Positions 23,351-31,857 of a DNA stretch of 33,721 bases are shown piece after piece (position 1 is the first letter of the stretch; each line of letters begins with the position of its first letter). Source of the stretch: an uncultured bacterium (GTDB lineage: Bacteria > Vulcanimicrobiota > Vulcanimicrobiia > Vulcanimicrobiales > Vulcanimicrobiaceae); the NCBI GenBank assembly GCA_903829325.1, contig CAIKPM010000031.1, forward strand, positions 1 to 33,721. Direction: 5' to 3'. The position numbers and the translations under genes were made by a program. The notes under the pieces were generated by a model. It saw only the letters and a program-made list of their open reading frames with translations. It was not told the origin of the DNA and did no database searches.

Positions 23351-24247
23351 TTATCCTCGGGTAACCATGGAAAGAAAATAACGTGCCTTCGGAAAGGTGG
23401 TGGTCATTTTGCGAATCGCTTGGGGCAGTCGGTTAATCAGTTCGCTCGCTCCGTCTAGTAAGGCGCCCCCGTCGATGAGCACGCGCATTTTGTTTAACTC
23501 AGCTTCCTTGCTCGCTCGGCTCAGATCGCTGAACTGCTCGTCGTGGGGCTGTAAGGTCAGCAGTGCCCACTGGTTGCCCGAGGCAGCTTCTTGGAAATCG
23601 CTACGTCCCACGAGCGTCGGCACGAGTTGCACGTTTAAGCTGTGCTCTAATTCCCACGCAGCTAAGCCTTCCGGAGCAAAACCTGAGCGTGGGTCGGTGG
23701 TGAGCAGTTGTAGGCGGGTGGTTTGGTCTGCATTTTGGGGTTGTAATTCTGGACTCAGTTCGAGCTCTTTATTTTCCCAAGCTGGCCAGAGCGGGCTATG
23801 CGAGACAAACGGCATCCCCGTGAGATGTAAAATTGCCTCTTCTTGTTCGAGTTGGGTCGGCGGTTTGGTGGGCATCGCGCGTTCGCGTAAGGTCTTACGG
23901 ATTGCTGCTAGCTCATTGGGGCTAGGCGCAGCGACTTCACCCTTGCGTCCGAGCTGGCTTAGCGCTGCTTGGAGGGTGAGATGGGTCTCGACTTGGTTGA
24001 GCGCGGTACGGTCCGCCCCAAGAATCTCGCCATCCATTTCATCGGCGAGGTCGTCGTTGCGATCGCCGCGTCCATTGCCACGGCCGCCAGTACCGCCACG
24101 GCCGCCAGTGCCACCCGAGTGCTTTGCTGCATTTACCCCTACCCCCGCGTTTATGACGGCGCCGGCTGTGCTGCCTGAAGATGGTGCCGCAGGTGGTGGT
24201 AGAGGCAATGGATTCGGACGATGCGCTGTCGCATGAATTTCGTTCAT
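23351..24247 (-). CDS. Hypothetical protein with Gly/Arg-rich N terminus
   Basis: I do not recognise this 298-residue protein. Residues 10-35 are Pro/Ala/Ser-rich, residues 44-65 are a Gly/Arg repeat (GGTGGRGGTGGRGNGRG) that looks disordered, and the rest is a mixed, probably folded region ending with helices around MRVLIDGGALLDGASELINRLPQAIRK. There is no signal peptide. The ATG has an AAGGA just upstream. Four bases separate its stop from the next gene, making a two-gene operon. A 279-codon frame exists on the opposite strand, but its serine/arginine-rich product looks like an artefact of codon bias. Palindromes upstream may control expression. Confidence 0.62.
   Translation of the reverse strand: MNEIHATAHRPNPLPLPPPAAPSSGSTAGAVINAGVGVNAAKHSGGTGGRGGTGGRGNGRGDRNDDLADEMDGEILGADRTALNQVETHLTLQAALSQLGRKGEVAAPSPNELAAIRKTLRERAMPTKPPTQLEQEEAILHLTGMPFVSHSPLWPAWENKELELSPELQPQNADQTTRLQLLTTDPRSGFAPEGLAAWELEHSLNVQLVPTLVGRSDFQEAASGNQWALLTLQPHDEQFSDLSRASKEAELNKMRVLIDGGALLDGASELINRLPQAIRKMTTTFPKARYFLSMVTRG
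24070..24118 (-). repeat. Short in-frame Gly/Arg coding repeat
   Basis: On the minus strand, an 18-base unit GGCGGTACTGGCGGCCGT is present about two and a half times in the N-terminal part of the 298-residue hypothetical gene, encoding GGTGGR units. Copies differ at single bases. It is low-complexity coding sequence with no sign of mobility. Confidence 0.6.
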
Positions 24248-24304
24248 GAATCCTTGGTCTCCGAACGGGCAAGCGGGGAAAAACGGGGCATTTGAGCTAG
24301 GAAG

Positions 24305-24319
24305 AAAGAATCATTCTTT
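24305..24319. promoter_or_regulatory. Perfect dyad upstream of the unknown operon
   Basis: AAAGAAT and ATTCTTT flank a single central C, a perfect 15-base dyad 58 bases before the start of the 298-residue hypothetical gene. The symmetry and position suit an operator. No known regulator consensus was recognised. Confidence 0.4.
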
Positions 24320-24339
24320 GTGATCCGATGATCCTGGCA

Positions 24340-24354
24340 ATACATTTCATGTAT
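24340..24354. promoter_or_regulatory. Second dyad upstream of the unknown operon
   Basis: ATACAT and ATGTAT flank TTC, a second perfect dyad 20 bases from the first in an A/T-richer patch that should hold the operon promoter. The two dyads differ in sequence, so they are not copies of one site. Confidence 0.35.
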
Positions 24355-24371
24355 ACTTCCTTTGTCGCAAA

Positions 24372-24389
24372 GCGCCTCACTGACAAGGC
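24372..24389 (-). terminator. Weak hairpin after the nad operon
   Basis: CGCCT and AGGCG can pair across an eight-base loop about 25 bases after the nadC stop. The stem is short and only CTTTG follows on the minus strand, so termination here is doubtful. Confidence 0.3.
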
Positions 24390-24413
24390 GGGTCACGGCG
24401 TGTTCGCCCGCGA

Positions 24414-25250
24414 TTAGCAGAAGTCGAGGCCCAGGTCGAAATTGGGCGCGCTGTGGGTGATGGCGCCCACCGAGATGAGATCGACCCCGGTTTCGGCAAC
24501 CGCGCGGACCCGGTCTAGGTGCATCGAGCCAGAGGCTTCGAGAATGGCGCGACCGGCCGTGAGCGCGACTGCTTCACGCAGCTCGTCGAGCGACATATTA
24601 TCGAGGAGAATGCGTTCAACCCCGAGGTCCAAGGCTTCTTGGAGTTGGGCTAAGGTGTCTACCTCGAGCTCGATCGCCACCAAGTGCCCGGCCGCTGCCC
24701 GCGCGCGGGTGATGGCCGCGCTGATCCCTCCTGCCGCGAAGACGTGGTTGTCCTTGATGAGCATCGCGTCGTCGAGACCGAAGCGATGATTTTTGCCCCC
24801 GCCCAGACGCACGGCTTCCTTCTCTAGGAAGCGCATTCCGGGCGTGGTTTTGCGGGTGCAAACAATCGCGGTTTTGGTGTGGCGCACTTGCTGGACAAAC
24901 TCGCTGGTGAGCGTCGCGATCCCGCTCAGGTGACCGAGGAAATTGAGCGCGGTTCTTTCTGCGGCTAAGAGCGCGCGGGCGTTGCCGGTAAGTTTGAGCA
25001 GGATCGAGCCCGGTGTGACGGTGTCACCATCGTGGTGTTCGACGCTGATCGCGATCGTGGGGTCGAGCAGGCGAAAGGCGAGCTGCGCCGCGGCGCTGCC
25101 CGCGATGACGCCCGCTTGCCGAGCGCTGATAACCGCCATAGCCTGCTGGGCCAGGGGAATGAGCGCAGTCGACGTGATGTCGCCGCTGCGGCCGAGATCT
25201 TCGAGTAAGGCGGCGCGGACGCACGGTTCGAGCAGAAGGTGTTGGCTCAA
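24414..25250 (-). CDS. nadC: Nicotinate-nucleotide pyrophosphorylase (carboxylating)
   Basis: NadC converts quinolinate and PRPP to nicotinate mononucleotide with loss of CO2, the last step of the de novo branch. The 278-residue protein has the N-terminal LLEDLGRSGDITS, the central ERTALNFLGHLSGIAT, the active-site CTRKTTPGMRFLEKEAVRLGGGKNHRFGLDDAMLIKDNH, the IELEVDTLAQLQEAL segment, and the C-terminal EASGSMHLDRVRAVAETGVDLISVGAITHS, covering the whole family. Length is normal. The ATG at 25250 overlaps the nadB stop as ATGA, so nadC is translationally coupled to nadB. It is the last gene of nadABC. The enzyme is cytosolic. Confidence 0.97.
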   Translation of the reverse strand: MSQHLLLEPCVRAALLEDLGRSGDITSTALIPLAQQAMAVISARQAGVIAGSAAAQLAFRLLDPTIAISVEHHDGDTVTPGSILLKLTGNARALLAAERTALNFLGHLSGIATLTSEFVQQVRHTKTAIVCTRKTTPGMRFLEKEAVRLGGGKNHRFGLDDAMLIKDNHVFAAGGISAAITRARAAAGHLVAIELEVDTLAQLQEALDLGVERILLDNMSLDELREAVALTAGRAILEASGSMHLDRVRAVAETGVDLISVGAITHSAPNFDLGLDFC

Positions 25251-26761
25251 TGGTACCTCAGATGGGCGCGTTGGGCGAAGCGAGTATCGGTCAGTGGAAA
25301 ATCGCGGCGCTGATGGCTGCCGCGACTTTCGCAGCGTGCCAGAGCGGCGGTCGCAATCAAGCGTCCGACCAGCAGCATGTTGGCGAGCGGGGTGTGGCTG
25401 GCTTGCGTCCCGAGCGCTGCCTCGATGTGATCGAATTCGTGCAGGGCCCGTTCGAGTGATGCCGCGTCACGGATGACCCCGACATCACGATACATCACTT
25501 CCCTTACTTTCGTGTGGAAGGCCTGAAGATTGGGTTGCCCGTTGGAGCGAGGAAGCGGAGTGACGCGCATGACGCAGCGGTTACCTTGGGCGGTTTGGCG
25601 GATATCCTCCGCGACGCGGGCAGCGAAGACTAAGGCTTCGAGCAGCGAGTTGCTCGCGAGGCGATTCGCTCCGTGCACCCCGGTCGAAGCGGTTTCCCCG
25701 CATGCCCAGAGTCCTGGTAGCGAGCTGCGGCCGTCGTCGTTGACGGTGATCCCACCCATATGATAGTGCGCCGCCGATGCCACCGGCAGTACGTCGTGAC
25801 TTGGATCGAGGTGAGCAGCGCGAGCTTCGGCGTAGACCGTCGGAAAATGCTGCGCAAAATCGGGGATGTGGCGAACATCGAGGGCGGGACGGCGACCTTG
25901 CAGGCTCGCTTCGAAGACTGCACGAGCGACGATGTCGCGCGGCGCGAGATCACCACGGAGATCGCGCTCAGCCATGAGGCTGCGTCCGCTCGCATCGACC
26001 AAGCGCGCGCCTTCGCCGCGCAGGGCTTCGGTGAGCAGCGGCATCGGATCGCGCCCCACCGCAAGCGCGGTCGGGTGGAACTGGACGAATTCGAGATCGA
26101 TGAGATCGGCCCCGGCGCGTGCGGCCAGGGCTATGCCGTCACCCGTGGCTTCGGGGGGATTGGTCGTGTAAGAGAAGAGGTGTCCGCAGCCACCCGTCGC
26201 GAGAACTACGGCATCCGCTTCACATTCGATGCGCTCTGCTTGCTCGTTGCCAAGCGTGCGTTGGGCGCGCACTCCGATGACCCGATTGCCGTCGAGCAAC
26301 AATTCGTCGACCGTGGCTTCGATGATGGTAATCGGAGCATGCCGCACAGCGCTGATGAGCGTGCGCAGGAGCTCACGCCCGGTGGCGTCACCGCCGGCGT
26401 GGAGGATGCGACGGCGGCTATGAGCGGCTTCTTGCCCGAGCGCGAGCGAACCGTCGCTGGCGCGATCGAAGCTTGCTCCGAGCGCGATGACTTCGGCGAT
26501 GCGCTGGGCCGCTTCGGTCGCTAAAATTTCGACGGCGTGATGATCGTTGAGTCCACCACCGACACGTTCGGTATCGGCTGCGTGCAGAGTCGGCGAGTCA
26601 TCGGCTCCGACCGCTGCGGCGATGCCGCCTTGGGCCCACCCGGTTGCCGCGCCGTGGCCGAGCGGGGCCTTGCAGACGAGGGTGACCGGCATATGCTCGC
26701 AAAGGCGCAGAGCGACCGCCAGACCGGCAGCGCCCGCGCCGACCACCAGCGCCGTGGTCAT
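25247..26761 (-). CDS. nadB: L-aspartate oxidase
   Basis: NadB oxidises L-aspartate to iminoaspartate using FAD; the product is unstable and passes to NadA. The protein starts [20 protein letters not shown], the FAD dinucleotide fold, then shows [71 protein letters not shown] and [10 protein letters not shown], all typical. The ATG at 26761 (overlapping nadA by ATGA) gives 504 residues, close to the usual length. The frame is open for 33 codons further upstream, but that extension is arginine-rich shadow of nadA. It is the middle gene of nadABC, with coupling on both sides. The alternative of a succinate dehydrogenase subunit is excluded by context and length. Confidence 0.96.
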   Translation of the reverse strand: MTTALVVGAGAAGLAVALRLCEHMPVTLVCKAPLGHGAATGWAQGGIAAAVGADDSPTLHAADTERVGGGLNDHHAVEILATEAAQRIAEVIALGASFDRASDGSLALGQEAAHSRRRILHAGGDATGRELLRTLISAVRHAPITIIEATVDELLLDGNRVIGVRAQRTLGNEQAERIECEADAVVLATGGCGHLFSYTTNPPEATGDGIALAARAGADLIDLEFVQFHPTALAVGRDPMPLLTEALRGEGARLVDASGRSLMAERDLRGDLAPRDIVARAVFEASLQGRRPALDVRHIPDFAQHFPTVYAEARAAHLDPSHDVLPVASAAHYHMGGITVNDDGRSSLPGLWACGETASTGVHGANRLASNSLLEALVFAARVAEDIRQTAQGNRCVMRVTPLPRSNGQPNLQAFHTKVREVMYRDVGVIRDAASLERALHEFDHIEAALGTQASHTPLANMLLVGRLIATAALARCESRGSHQRRDFPLTDTRFAQRAHLRYH

Positions 26762-27774
26762 GCCGGCAGTGGAATCATCAGCATGCGCTCGACCGCTTGT
26801 CGCGCGCGCTCGGCGACGTCGGGGTCGATCTCCACCGCGGGGGCGTTGTCGCGCAGGCATGCATAAATTTTGGGCAGGGTGATGAGCTTCATGTGCGGGC
26901 AGAGATTACACGGCCGCACAAACGACAGCTCGGGGAAATGCACCGCCACGTTATCGCTCATCGAACACTCGGTCACGAGGACGACTTTCGGGGGGCGCTT
27001 TTTGTCGACATAGTGGATCATGCCGGCGGTCGAACCAGCATAATCAGCCGCTTCGACGACTTCGGGAGGGCATTCGGGGTGGGCGAGCACCACCACGCCG
27101 GGATGCATCGCGCGGAACGTCTTGATATCGTCGGCGGTGAAGCGTTCGTGGACTTCGCAGGCGCCCGCCCACGCGATGATTTCGACCTTGGTTTGTTGCG
27201 CGACGTTAGCGGCGAGAAAGCGATCGGGCAGGCAAATCACCCGCGGTACGCCGAGCGATTCGATCACTTCCTTGACATTGCCCGAGGTGCAGCAAATATC
27301 CGATTCGGCTTTGACCGCGGCAGACGTATTCACGTATGTGACGATCGGGACGCCGGGGTAGCGTTCGCGCAAGAGGCGCACATCGGCAGCGGTGATCGAG
27401 GCGGCGAGCGAGCAGCCTGCTTCTTGATCGGGGATGAGCACGCGCTTTGCGGGGTTGAGCAATTTCGCGGTCTCGGCCATAAAATGCACGCCGCAGAGCA
27501 CGATGGTGCCAGCAGTCGCGCTGACGGCTTCTCGGGCGAGCGCGAGCGAATCTCCGACAATATCAGCCACTCCATGAAAAATCTCGGGTGTCTGGTAATT
27601 GTGGGCCAAAATCACCGCGTCGCGCTCTTTTTTCAGGCGGTTGATGGCCGCGATATAGGGCGCAAAAAGCTGCCATTCAGCGTCAGGGATGACATTGCTT
27701 AAACGGGAGCGCAGGGCCGCAGTTTCTGCGGCGACTTCGCTGGTAAAGGGAAGCTGGTATTCGAGCGCGGGCAT
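26758..27774 (-). CDS. nadA: Quinolinate synthase
   Basis: NadA condenses iminoaspartate with dihydroxyacetone phosphate to quinolinate using a [4Fe-4S] cluster. The 338-residue protein shows [49 protein letters not shown] and STAGMIHYV. By comparison with E. coli NadA the cluster cysteines should be Cys121 (AGCSL), Cys206 (GACEVHERF) and Cys292 (NLCPHM), all present with family-like spacing. The gene is first in nadABC and divergent from a secreted protein gene, with 67 bases between starts. I found no clear NiaR or NrtR-type operator there, though I would not detect a diverged one. The complete operon implies de novo NAD synthesis from aspartate. Confidence 0.97.
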   Translation of the reverse strand: MPALEYQLPFTSEVAAETAALRSRLSNVIPDAEWQLFAPYIAAINRLKKERDAVILAHNYQTPEIFHGVADIVGDSLALAREAVSATAGTIVLCGVHFMAETAKLLNPAKRVLIPDQEAGCSLAASITAADVRLLRERYPGVPIVTYVNTSAAVKAESDICCTSGNVKEVIESLGVPRVICLPDRFLAANVAQQTKVEIIAWAGACEVHERFTADDIKTFRAMHPGVVVLAHPECPPEVVEAADYAGSTAGMIHYVDKKRPPKVVLVTECSMSDNVAVHFPELSFVRPCNLCPHMKLITLPKIYACLRDNAPAVEIDPDVAERARQAVERMLMIPLPA

Positions 27775-27841
27775 TACCTGAGACTAATTCGCCACTGGGC
27801 AGGGTGGGCCATGTTGATCTGCGGCGCGAAGCTGGGACCTG

Positions 27842-29983
27842 ATGAAAAGGAATATGTTTTGGGCGTTTGCCCTCTTGGCGTGTGTCGCTCCGGCGAGTGC
27901 CGCCCCGATCCCCGTACCGATGCCGAGTGTCATTTTCCGCGCTCCCGCTGATCGCGCTCCGGCTGGTCCGTTGCCGCACGATCCCTCGGCGTTGGTTTTG
28001 CCTTCTGGCCGTTTGGTGCGGCCGGCCGGTCTGGCGGTCCAGCTCCCGCTTGATGCCACAAATGTCGTGCTCACCCCAGGTGGGCGTTATGCTATTGCTG
28101 TTTCCAGCGAGCCTCGTACGTCCGCGTTATCGGTGATCGATACCGCGACGATGAGCGTTGTCTCGAGTGTGCCGGCTCACGGCGTGCCGTTCGCCGGTGG
28201 CGTGGCGATTGTGAAAGATCTGCGCCATCCAGGCAACCAGCATTATCTGGTGCTGGCAACCCAAGGTGGCGCTCAGACGGTGGCCGTGTTTACGCTCGCG
28301 ATCGATGGTCGTCTTACCCCTGACGAAACCCCCACGATTACTCTCGGTGCTCCGGCGCATCCGCCGGTGATTTCTCGCCATTTTGTTGCCAATATTGTCG
28401 CTACCGCGCAGCGGGCCTACGTGGTGGATGAGCTCGATCGCAGCGTCTGGGAGCTCGATGTCCCTGCTCGGGCGGTTTGCGGGCAAGTCAGTGTCGGCTT
28501 TTCCCCCCGCGCGATTGCTTTGCGTGGTCACACCCTGCTCGTCAGTAATGAGGGGCTGGGTGATGCCCACCTCACCCCGCCGGATCTCGCGCACGCTTCG
28601 TCGCTGTCGGTGATCGCGCTCGATAAACGCGGCGATGTCCATCCGAAAAATGTGAGTAGTATCGCCCTCGATCAACCGCCGAGTGGCTTCTTGGTGGGCG
28701 GAGCGCATCCAGCAGCCCTTGCGATCACCCCGGCGGGGCAAGCGTTTGTCGCCTTAGCGGGAGTCGATCGTTTGGCGACGGTCTCGCCCGCACAGCAGAA
28801 GGCCATCGGTGGTTCGGAGCTGCGTTTGTTTGACCGCGGACCTTATGGCACCCAGCCGGTCGCGCTGGTGCTCGATCCCTTCCGCGAGCGGCTGTACGCA
28901 GCGTTGGCCGGGATCGATGCGGTCGCCGTGATCGATGTGCACGATCCCAAGCATCCGCATCGCTTGGGGTTGATTCCGGTGGGCGATCACCCGAGTGCCG
29001 TTGCGCTCTCGGCCGACGGTGGCTTGCTCTATGTTTCCTCTTTGCGGGGCCGTGGGGTTACTGGTCTGGTGGAACAGATCGATCTGACCACTCTCGATCT
29101 CGCCAAAATGACCGCCCAAACCCTGGCGAATGTTCGTCGTGTCCAGAAGGCAGAGCCGAGCGCGCCGGTGTCGGTGGTCACGCGGGTGGGGGCACGCTTG
29201 CAGACCGTGATTCAAATACGGATGCCCGCGGCCACATTTAGCGAAGTCTTCAGCTCGAAAAAAACGCGCTTTGGCCCAGCGGTGATGCCGAATCTGCATC
29301 GCTTGGCTCAGCAATACACGTTGCTATCGGGGCTGTACGCTCCGAGCGAACTTCCCTTAGAGGGGCTTGCGACGGTCTTTGGGGGCCAAGCGTCGGCGTA
29401 TACCGTGCGGACAGCCTTAGCCGGAGATGGCCGGCGTTCGCAGACGGGGGCCTTGACGCCAGACGACGCGACGCGCTTCGGCTTGGTTTTTGATGCGCTG
29501 CGGGTCCGTATGCGCGGCTACGAAATCGTGTCGGATTGTCGCGACGCGGCGCTCCCGTGTATGCAACGTTTCACGACGCATCTCGATACGGTCTTAGCCA
29601 GCAAAAAAACACCCGCGTTCATCGCGGTCGGCTTGCCTGATCCGGTGGCGGATGCGGGGCTGGATCCCCTGGTTGTGGCGCAAAACGATGACGCGGCTTT
29701 AGGCTTGCTCATTGCTCATCTGGCGAAGACGCCGCTCTGGCAATCGAGTTTTATCGTCATTTCGCCTTGGCGTACTGATAATGCTAACGACGTGATCGAT
29801 CCGCATCGTATCTACGGCGTGGTTATTTCACCCGTCACCGTCACGAGTCACGTCGATGGGCATCATCGGACCTTGGCGGGTCTCTTGAAAACCGAAGAAG
29901 AGCTCTTGCGCTTGCCACCGCTTTCGCTGGGAGAATTTTTATCGAATGATTGCAGCGAAATCTTCACCTCGCGCGTGCGTTGA
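27842..29983 (+). CDS. Secreted YncE-like beta-propeller with degenerate phosphoesterase-like domain
   Basis: The 713-residue protein starts with a signal peptide (MKRNMFWAFALLACVAPASA, cleavage expected after ASA). Residues about 60-430 contain repeats with Y-V-T-N-like phrases (AIAVSSEPRTSALSVIDTAT, RLYAALAGIDAVAVIDVHDP, LLYVSSLRGRGVTG), a seven-bladed-propeller pattern. The rest resembles the C-terminal half of bifunctional YncE/alkaline phosphatase-like proteins: VMPNLHRLAQQYTLLSGLYA, AQNDDAALGLLIAHLAKTPLW and DPHRIYGVVISP. The expected catalytic E-N-R-T/S-[FY]-D near the start of that domain is replaced by RMPAATFSE, and the acidic E-D-D phrase after the LW strand by SPWRTDN. It probably does not hydrolyse phosphoesters and may bind a ligand at the envelope. 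Alignment was done by eye, so this is a strong suggestion only. Confidence 0.75.
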   Translation: MKRNMFWAFALLACVAPASAAPIPVPMPSVIFRAPADRAPAGPLPHDPSALVLPSGRLVRPAGLAVQLPLDATNVVLTPGGRYAIAVSSEPRTSALSVIDTATMSVVSSVPAHGVPFAGGVAIVKDLRHPGNQHYLVLATQGGAQTVAVFTLAIDGRLTPDETPTITLGAPAHPPVISRHFVANIVATAQRAYVVDELDRSVWELDVPARAVCGQVSVGFSPRAIALRGHTLLVSNEGLGDAHLTPPDLAHASSLSVIALDKRGDVHPKNVSSIALDQPPSGFLVGGAHPAALAITPAGQAFVALAGVDRLATVSPAQQKAIGGSELRLFDRGPYGTQPVALVLDPFRERLYAALAGIDAVAVIDVHDPKHPHRLGLIPVGDHPSAVALSADGGLLYVSSLRGRGVTGLVEQIDLTTLDLAKMTAQTLANVRRVQKAEPSAPVSVVTRVGARLQTVIQIRMPAATFSEVFSSKKTRFGPAVMPNLHRLAQQYTLLSGLYAPSELPLEGLATVFGGQASAYTVRTALAGDGRRSQTGALTPDDATRFGLVFDALRVRMRGYEIVSDCRDAALPCMQRFTTHLDTVLASKKTPAFIAVGLPDPVADAGLDPLVVAQNDDAALGLLIAHLAKTPLWQSSFIVISPWRTDNANDVIDPHRIYGVVISPVTVTSHVDGHHRTLAGLLKTEEELLRLPPLSLGEFLSNDCSEIFTSRVR

Positions 29984-30067
29984 TGCTGCGCGAGTGCTGT
30001 TCGAGGATTTTGGGCTTGTTTCGCAGACTCTGTTGCTCTGCGTTATCATCTGATGAGGAGACAACCT

Positions 30068-30925
30068 GTGGCGCTTGATCGTGCATTTTCCACCGCGCAA
30101 CATTTTCGTGCGCCGTATGTCAAGAACGATGCGGGTTCGCTGTTGTATGCGCTTGTGAGCGCACCGACGCCGGCCGTGAGCACGTATGCTCCTCTGAAAG
30201 CCGAGCCAAATGCGATTCTTGAACGGGCGCTCGAGCAGCACGGTGTGTTGGTGCGCCGCTTGGAAGCATTGAAGGTCGAAGTTGCGAGCTTGCCAGCGGG
30301 GCGCAGTCCGCTAGCGACGGCGGTCGCCGATCTCGCGATTATGGTGGCCGAAGGCGCGATTCTCGCGCGTCCTACCGACCTCACCCGTGCGGCGGATGTC
30401 GGCGAGCTTGAAGCGCTGCTCCAGCAGAACAACATCCCGATTGTGGGGAGGATCGAAGCCCCCGGTCTGCTCGACGGTGGCGATGTGCTCGTGACCGACG
30501 ATCGGATTTTTGTGGGTGTACCCACGGGCTCCGGACGATACGCGCGGCGCAGTAATGAATTAGGGCGTGAGCAATTAGCTGCTCTGGTGAATTTGCCGTT
30601 AGTTGAGGTGCCGGTGGACGCACATTTCCCGCGCTTGCGTTCGGTGGCGAGCGTGGTCGATGCGAACACGGTTGTGCTCGGTGGCGAAGCCGTTGCCGCG
30701 GCTCCTTTTGATGGCTTCGAACTTGTGCGCTTGCCGTTGGGAGAAGAATATGCTGCCGGTGTCTTGACGCTCGCGCCGCGTTTTGTTTTGTCGAGTTTGC
30801 GTTTTCAAGAATCGCCCGCAATCTTGCGCAAAGCGAAGATTCGGGTTGAAGCGTTTGACCTCTGGGAACTCGGCAAGCTTGGTTTGTCGCCTGCGCTCTT
30901 AGCGCTCAGTCTTCAACGGCGATGA
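30068..30925 (+). CDS. DDAH/amidinotransferase-like protein, probably inactive
   Basis: The 285-residue protein has the fold markers of dimethylarginine dimethylaminohydrolase: N-terminal RAPYVKNDAGSLLYALV, then VADLAIMVAEGAILARPTDLTRAADV and EAPGLLDGGDVLVTDDRIFVG (Glu130, Asp136, Asp139). DDAHs hydrolyse methylarginines through a Cys-His pair. Here the histidine of the usual L-H-L-K-S is Arg189 in RLRS, with His186 nearby, and the C-terminal catalytic cysteine of the usual T-C-L-S-L lies at Ala279 in ALLALSL. A non-catalytic binding role is inferred. GTG 30068 has AGGAG seven bases upstream; ATG 30053 is an alternative. The stop overlaps the following ABC ATPase as ATGA, so the four genes from here to 33319 are coupled. 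Confidence 0.75.
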   Translation: MALDRAFSTAQHFRAPYVKNDAGSLLYALVSAPTPAVSTYAPLKAEPNAILERALEQHGVLVRRLEALKVEVASLPAGRSPLATAVADLAIMVAEGAILARPTDLTRAADVGELEALLQQNNIPIVGRIEAPGLLDGGDVLVTDDRIFVGVPTGSGRYARRSNELGREQLAALVNLPLVEVPVDAHFPRLRSVASVVDANTVVLGGEAVAAAPFDGFELVRLPLGEEYAAGVLTLAPRFVLSSLRFQESPAILRKAKIRVEAFDLWELGKLGLSPALLALSLQRR

Positions 30926-31857
30926 GCGAAACGGCGCCGGCTATTTCCATCGCGGGAATCCGCAAGCGTTATGGTGCCGTCCAGGCGCTTGATGGGGTTT
31001 CTTTTGAGGTTGCCCAGGGCGAATTTTTTGGTTTTCTTGGCCCTAACGGTGCGGGAAAAACCACCACGATCAACGCGCTCATGGGGCTTGCCCGACTCGA
31101 TGAGGGCGAGATTTCGATTTTCGGCTACGACACCGTGCGCGATTGGCGTCAAGCCCGGGCGATGGTCGGGCTTGCGCCGCAAGAATATAATTTCGATCGA
31201 TATTTATCGATTCGTGATGTGTTAATCTATCAAGCCGGATATTTCGGACTCACATCGCGCGCGGTGGCGGCGCGAGCCGATGAACTCTTGGCGCGGTTTA
31301 GTTTGACGAGTAAAGCGAATGATCCGTACACTCGTTTATCCGGGGGGATGAAGCGTCGTCTCACCTTAGCGCGTGCGCTCATCCACTCTCCGCGGCTTCT
31401 GGTGTTGGATGAACCGACCGCCGGGGTTGACGTTGAGCTGCGACTTGAATTATGGGAATTGTTGCGCGAGCTCAATCGTGACGGGATGACGATCTTTTTA
31501 ACGACGCATTATTTGGATGAAGCCGAGAGTTTATGCCGCCGGATTGGCATTATTGATGATGGCAGGCTCAAGGCGTTGGAACCGACCCAGCGTTTGCTCG
31601 AGTTGGCTGGTGCGACGGTGCTCAACGTTACTCTCGATCGGCAGGTTCGTTCCTTGCCGGTTGAGTGTGCCGAGTTGCGGCCGAGCTTCGAGCCGGGTTC
31701 ACGGCAGGTGACCTTCGAAGGTGTTGCGCCATCGGGCTTATCGCGAGCATTATTTATTTTAGAAAATGCGGGTTTCAGTATTGAAGACGTTGCGTTTTCT
31801 CGTCCTAGTTTGCAAGAAGTGTTTTTGAAAATGACTCATCGCAGAGGTGCCATGTGA
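30922..31857 (+). CDS. ABC-2 type exporter, ATP-binding protein
   Basis: The 311-residue protein has Walker A GPNGAGKT (40-47), signature LSGGMKRR (139-146), Walker B LLVLDEP (Asp163, Glu164), D-loop and H-loop LTTHYLDEAES. After residue 225 it has the extra C-terminal domain common in DrrA/CcmA-like exporter ATPases. The family drives lipid, polysaccharide or drug export with an ABC-2 permease, which is the next gene, overlapping by GTGA. ATG 30922 overlaps the upstream DDAH-like stop. All catalytic residues are intact, so transport should work. The substrate cannot be deduced. A drug or antibiotic export role by analogy to DrrAB is possible but unsupported here. Confidence 0.94.
   Translation: MSETAPAISIAGIRKRYGAVQALDGVSFEVAQGEFFGFLGPNGAGKTTTINALMGLARLDEGEISIFGYDTVRDWRQARAMVGLAPQEYNFDRYLSIRDVLIYQAGYFGLTSRAVAARADELLARFSLTSKANDPYTRLSGGMKRRLTLARALIHSPRLLVLDEPTAGVDVELRLELWELLRELNRDGMTIFLTTHYLDEAESLCRRIGIIDDGRLKALEPTQRLLELAGATVLNVTLDRQVRSLPVECAELRPSFEPGSRQVTFEGVAPSGLSRALFILENAGFSIEDVAFSRPSLQEVFLKMTHRRGAM

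Noticed and set aside
23397-24236. 279-codon plus-strand frame opposite the hypothetical gene
   Set aside because: Its product is Ser/Arg-rich without domain-like structure and lacks a ribosome site, while the minus-strand frame has a close operon partner.
25760-26524. Long plus-strand frames inside nadB and nadA
   Set aside because: These are antisense shadows of clear enzymes in G+C-rich sequence.
26762-26860. 33-codon arginine-rich extension of nadB
   Set aside because: It is the shadow of nadA; the ATGA overlap and the FAD fold start both point to 26761.
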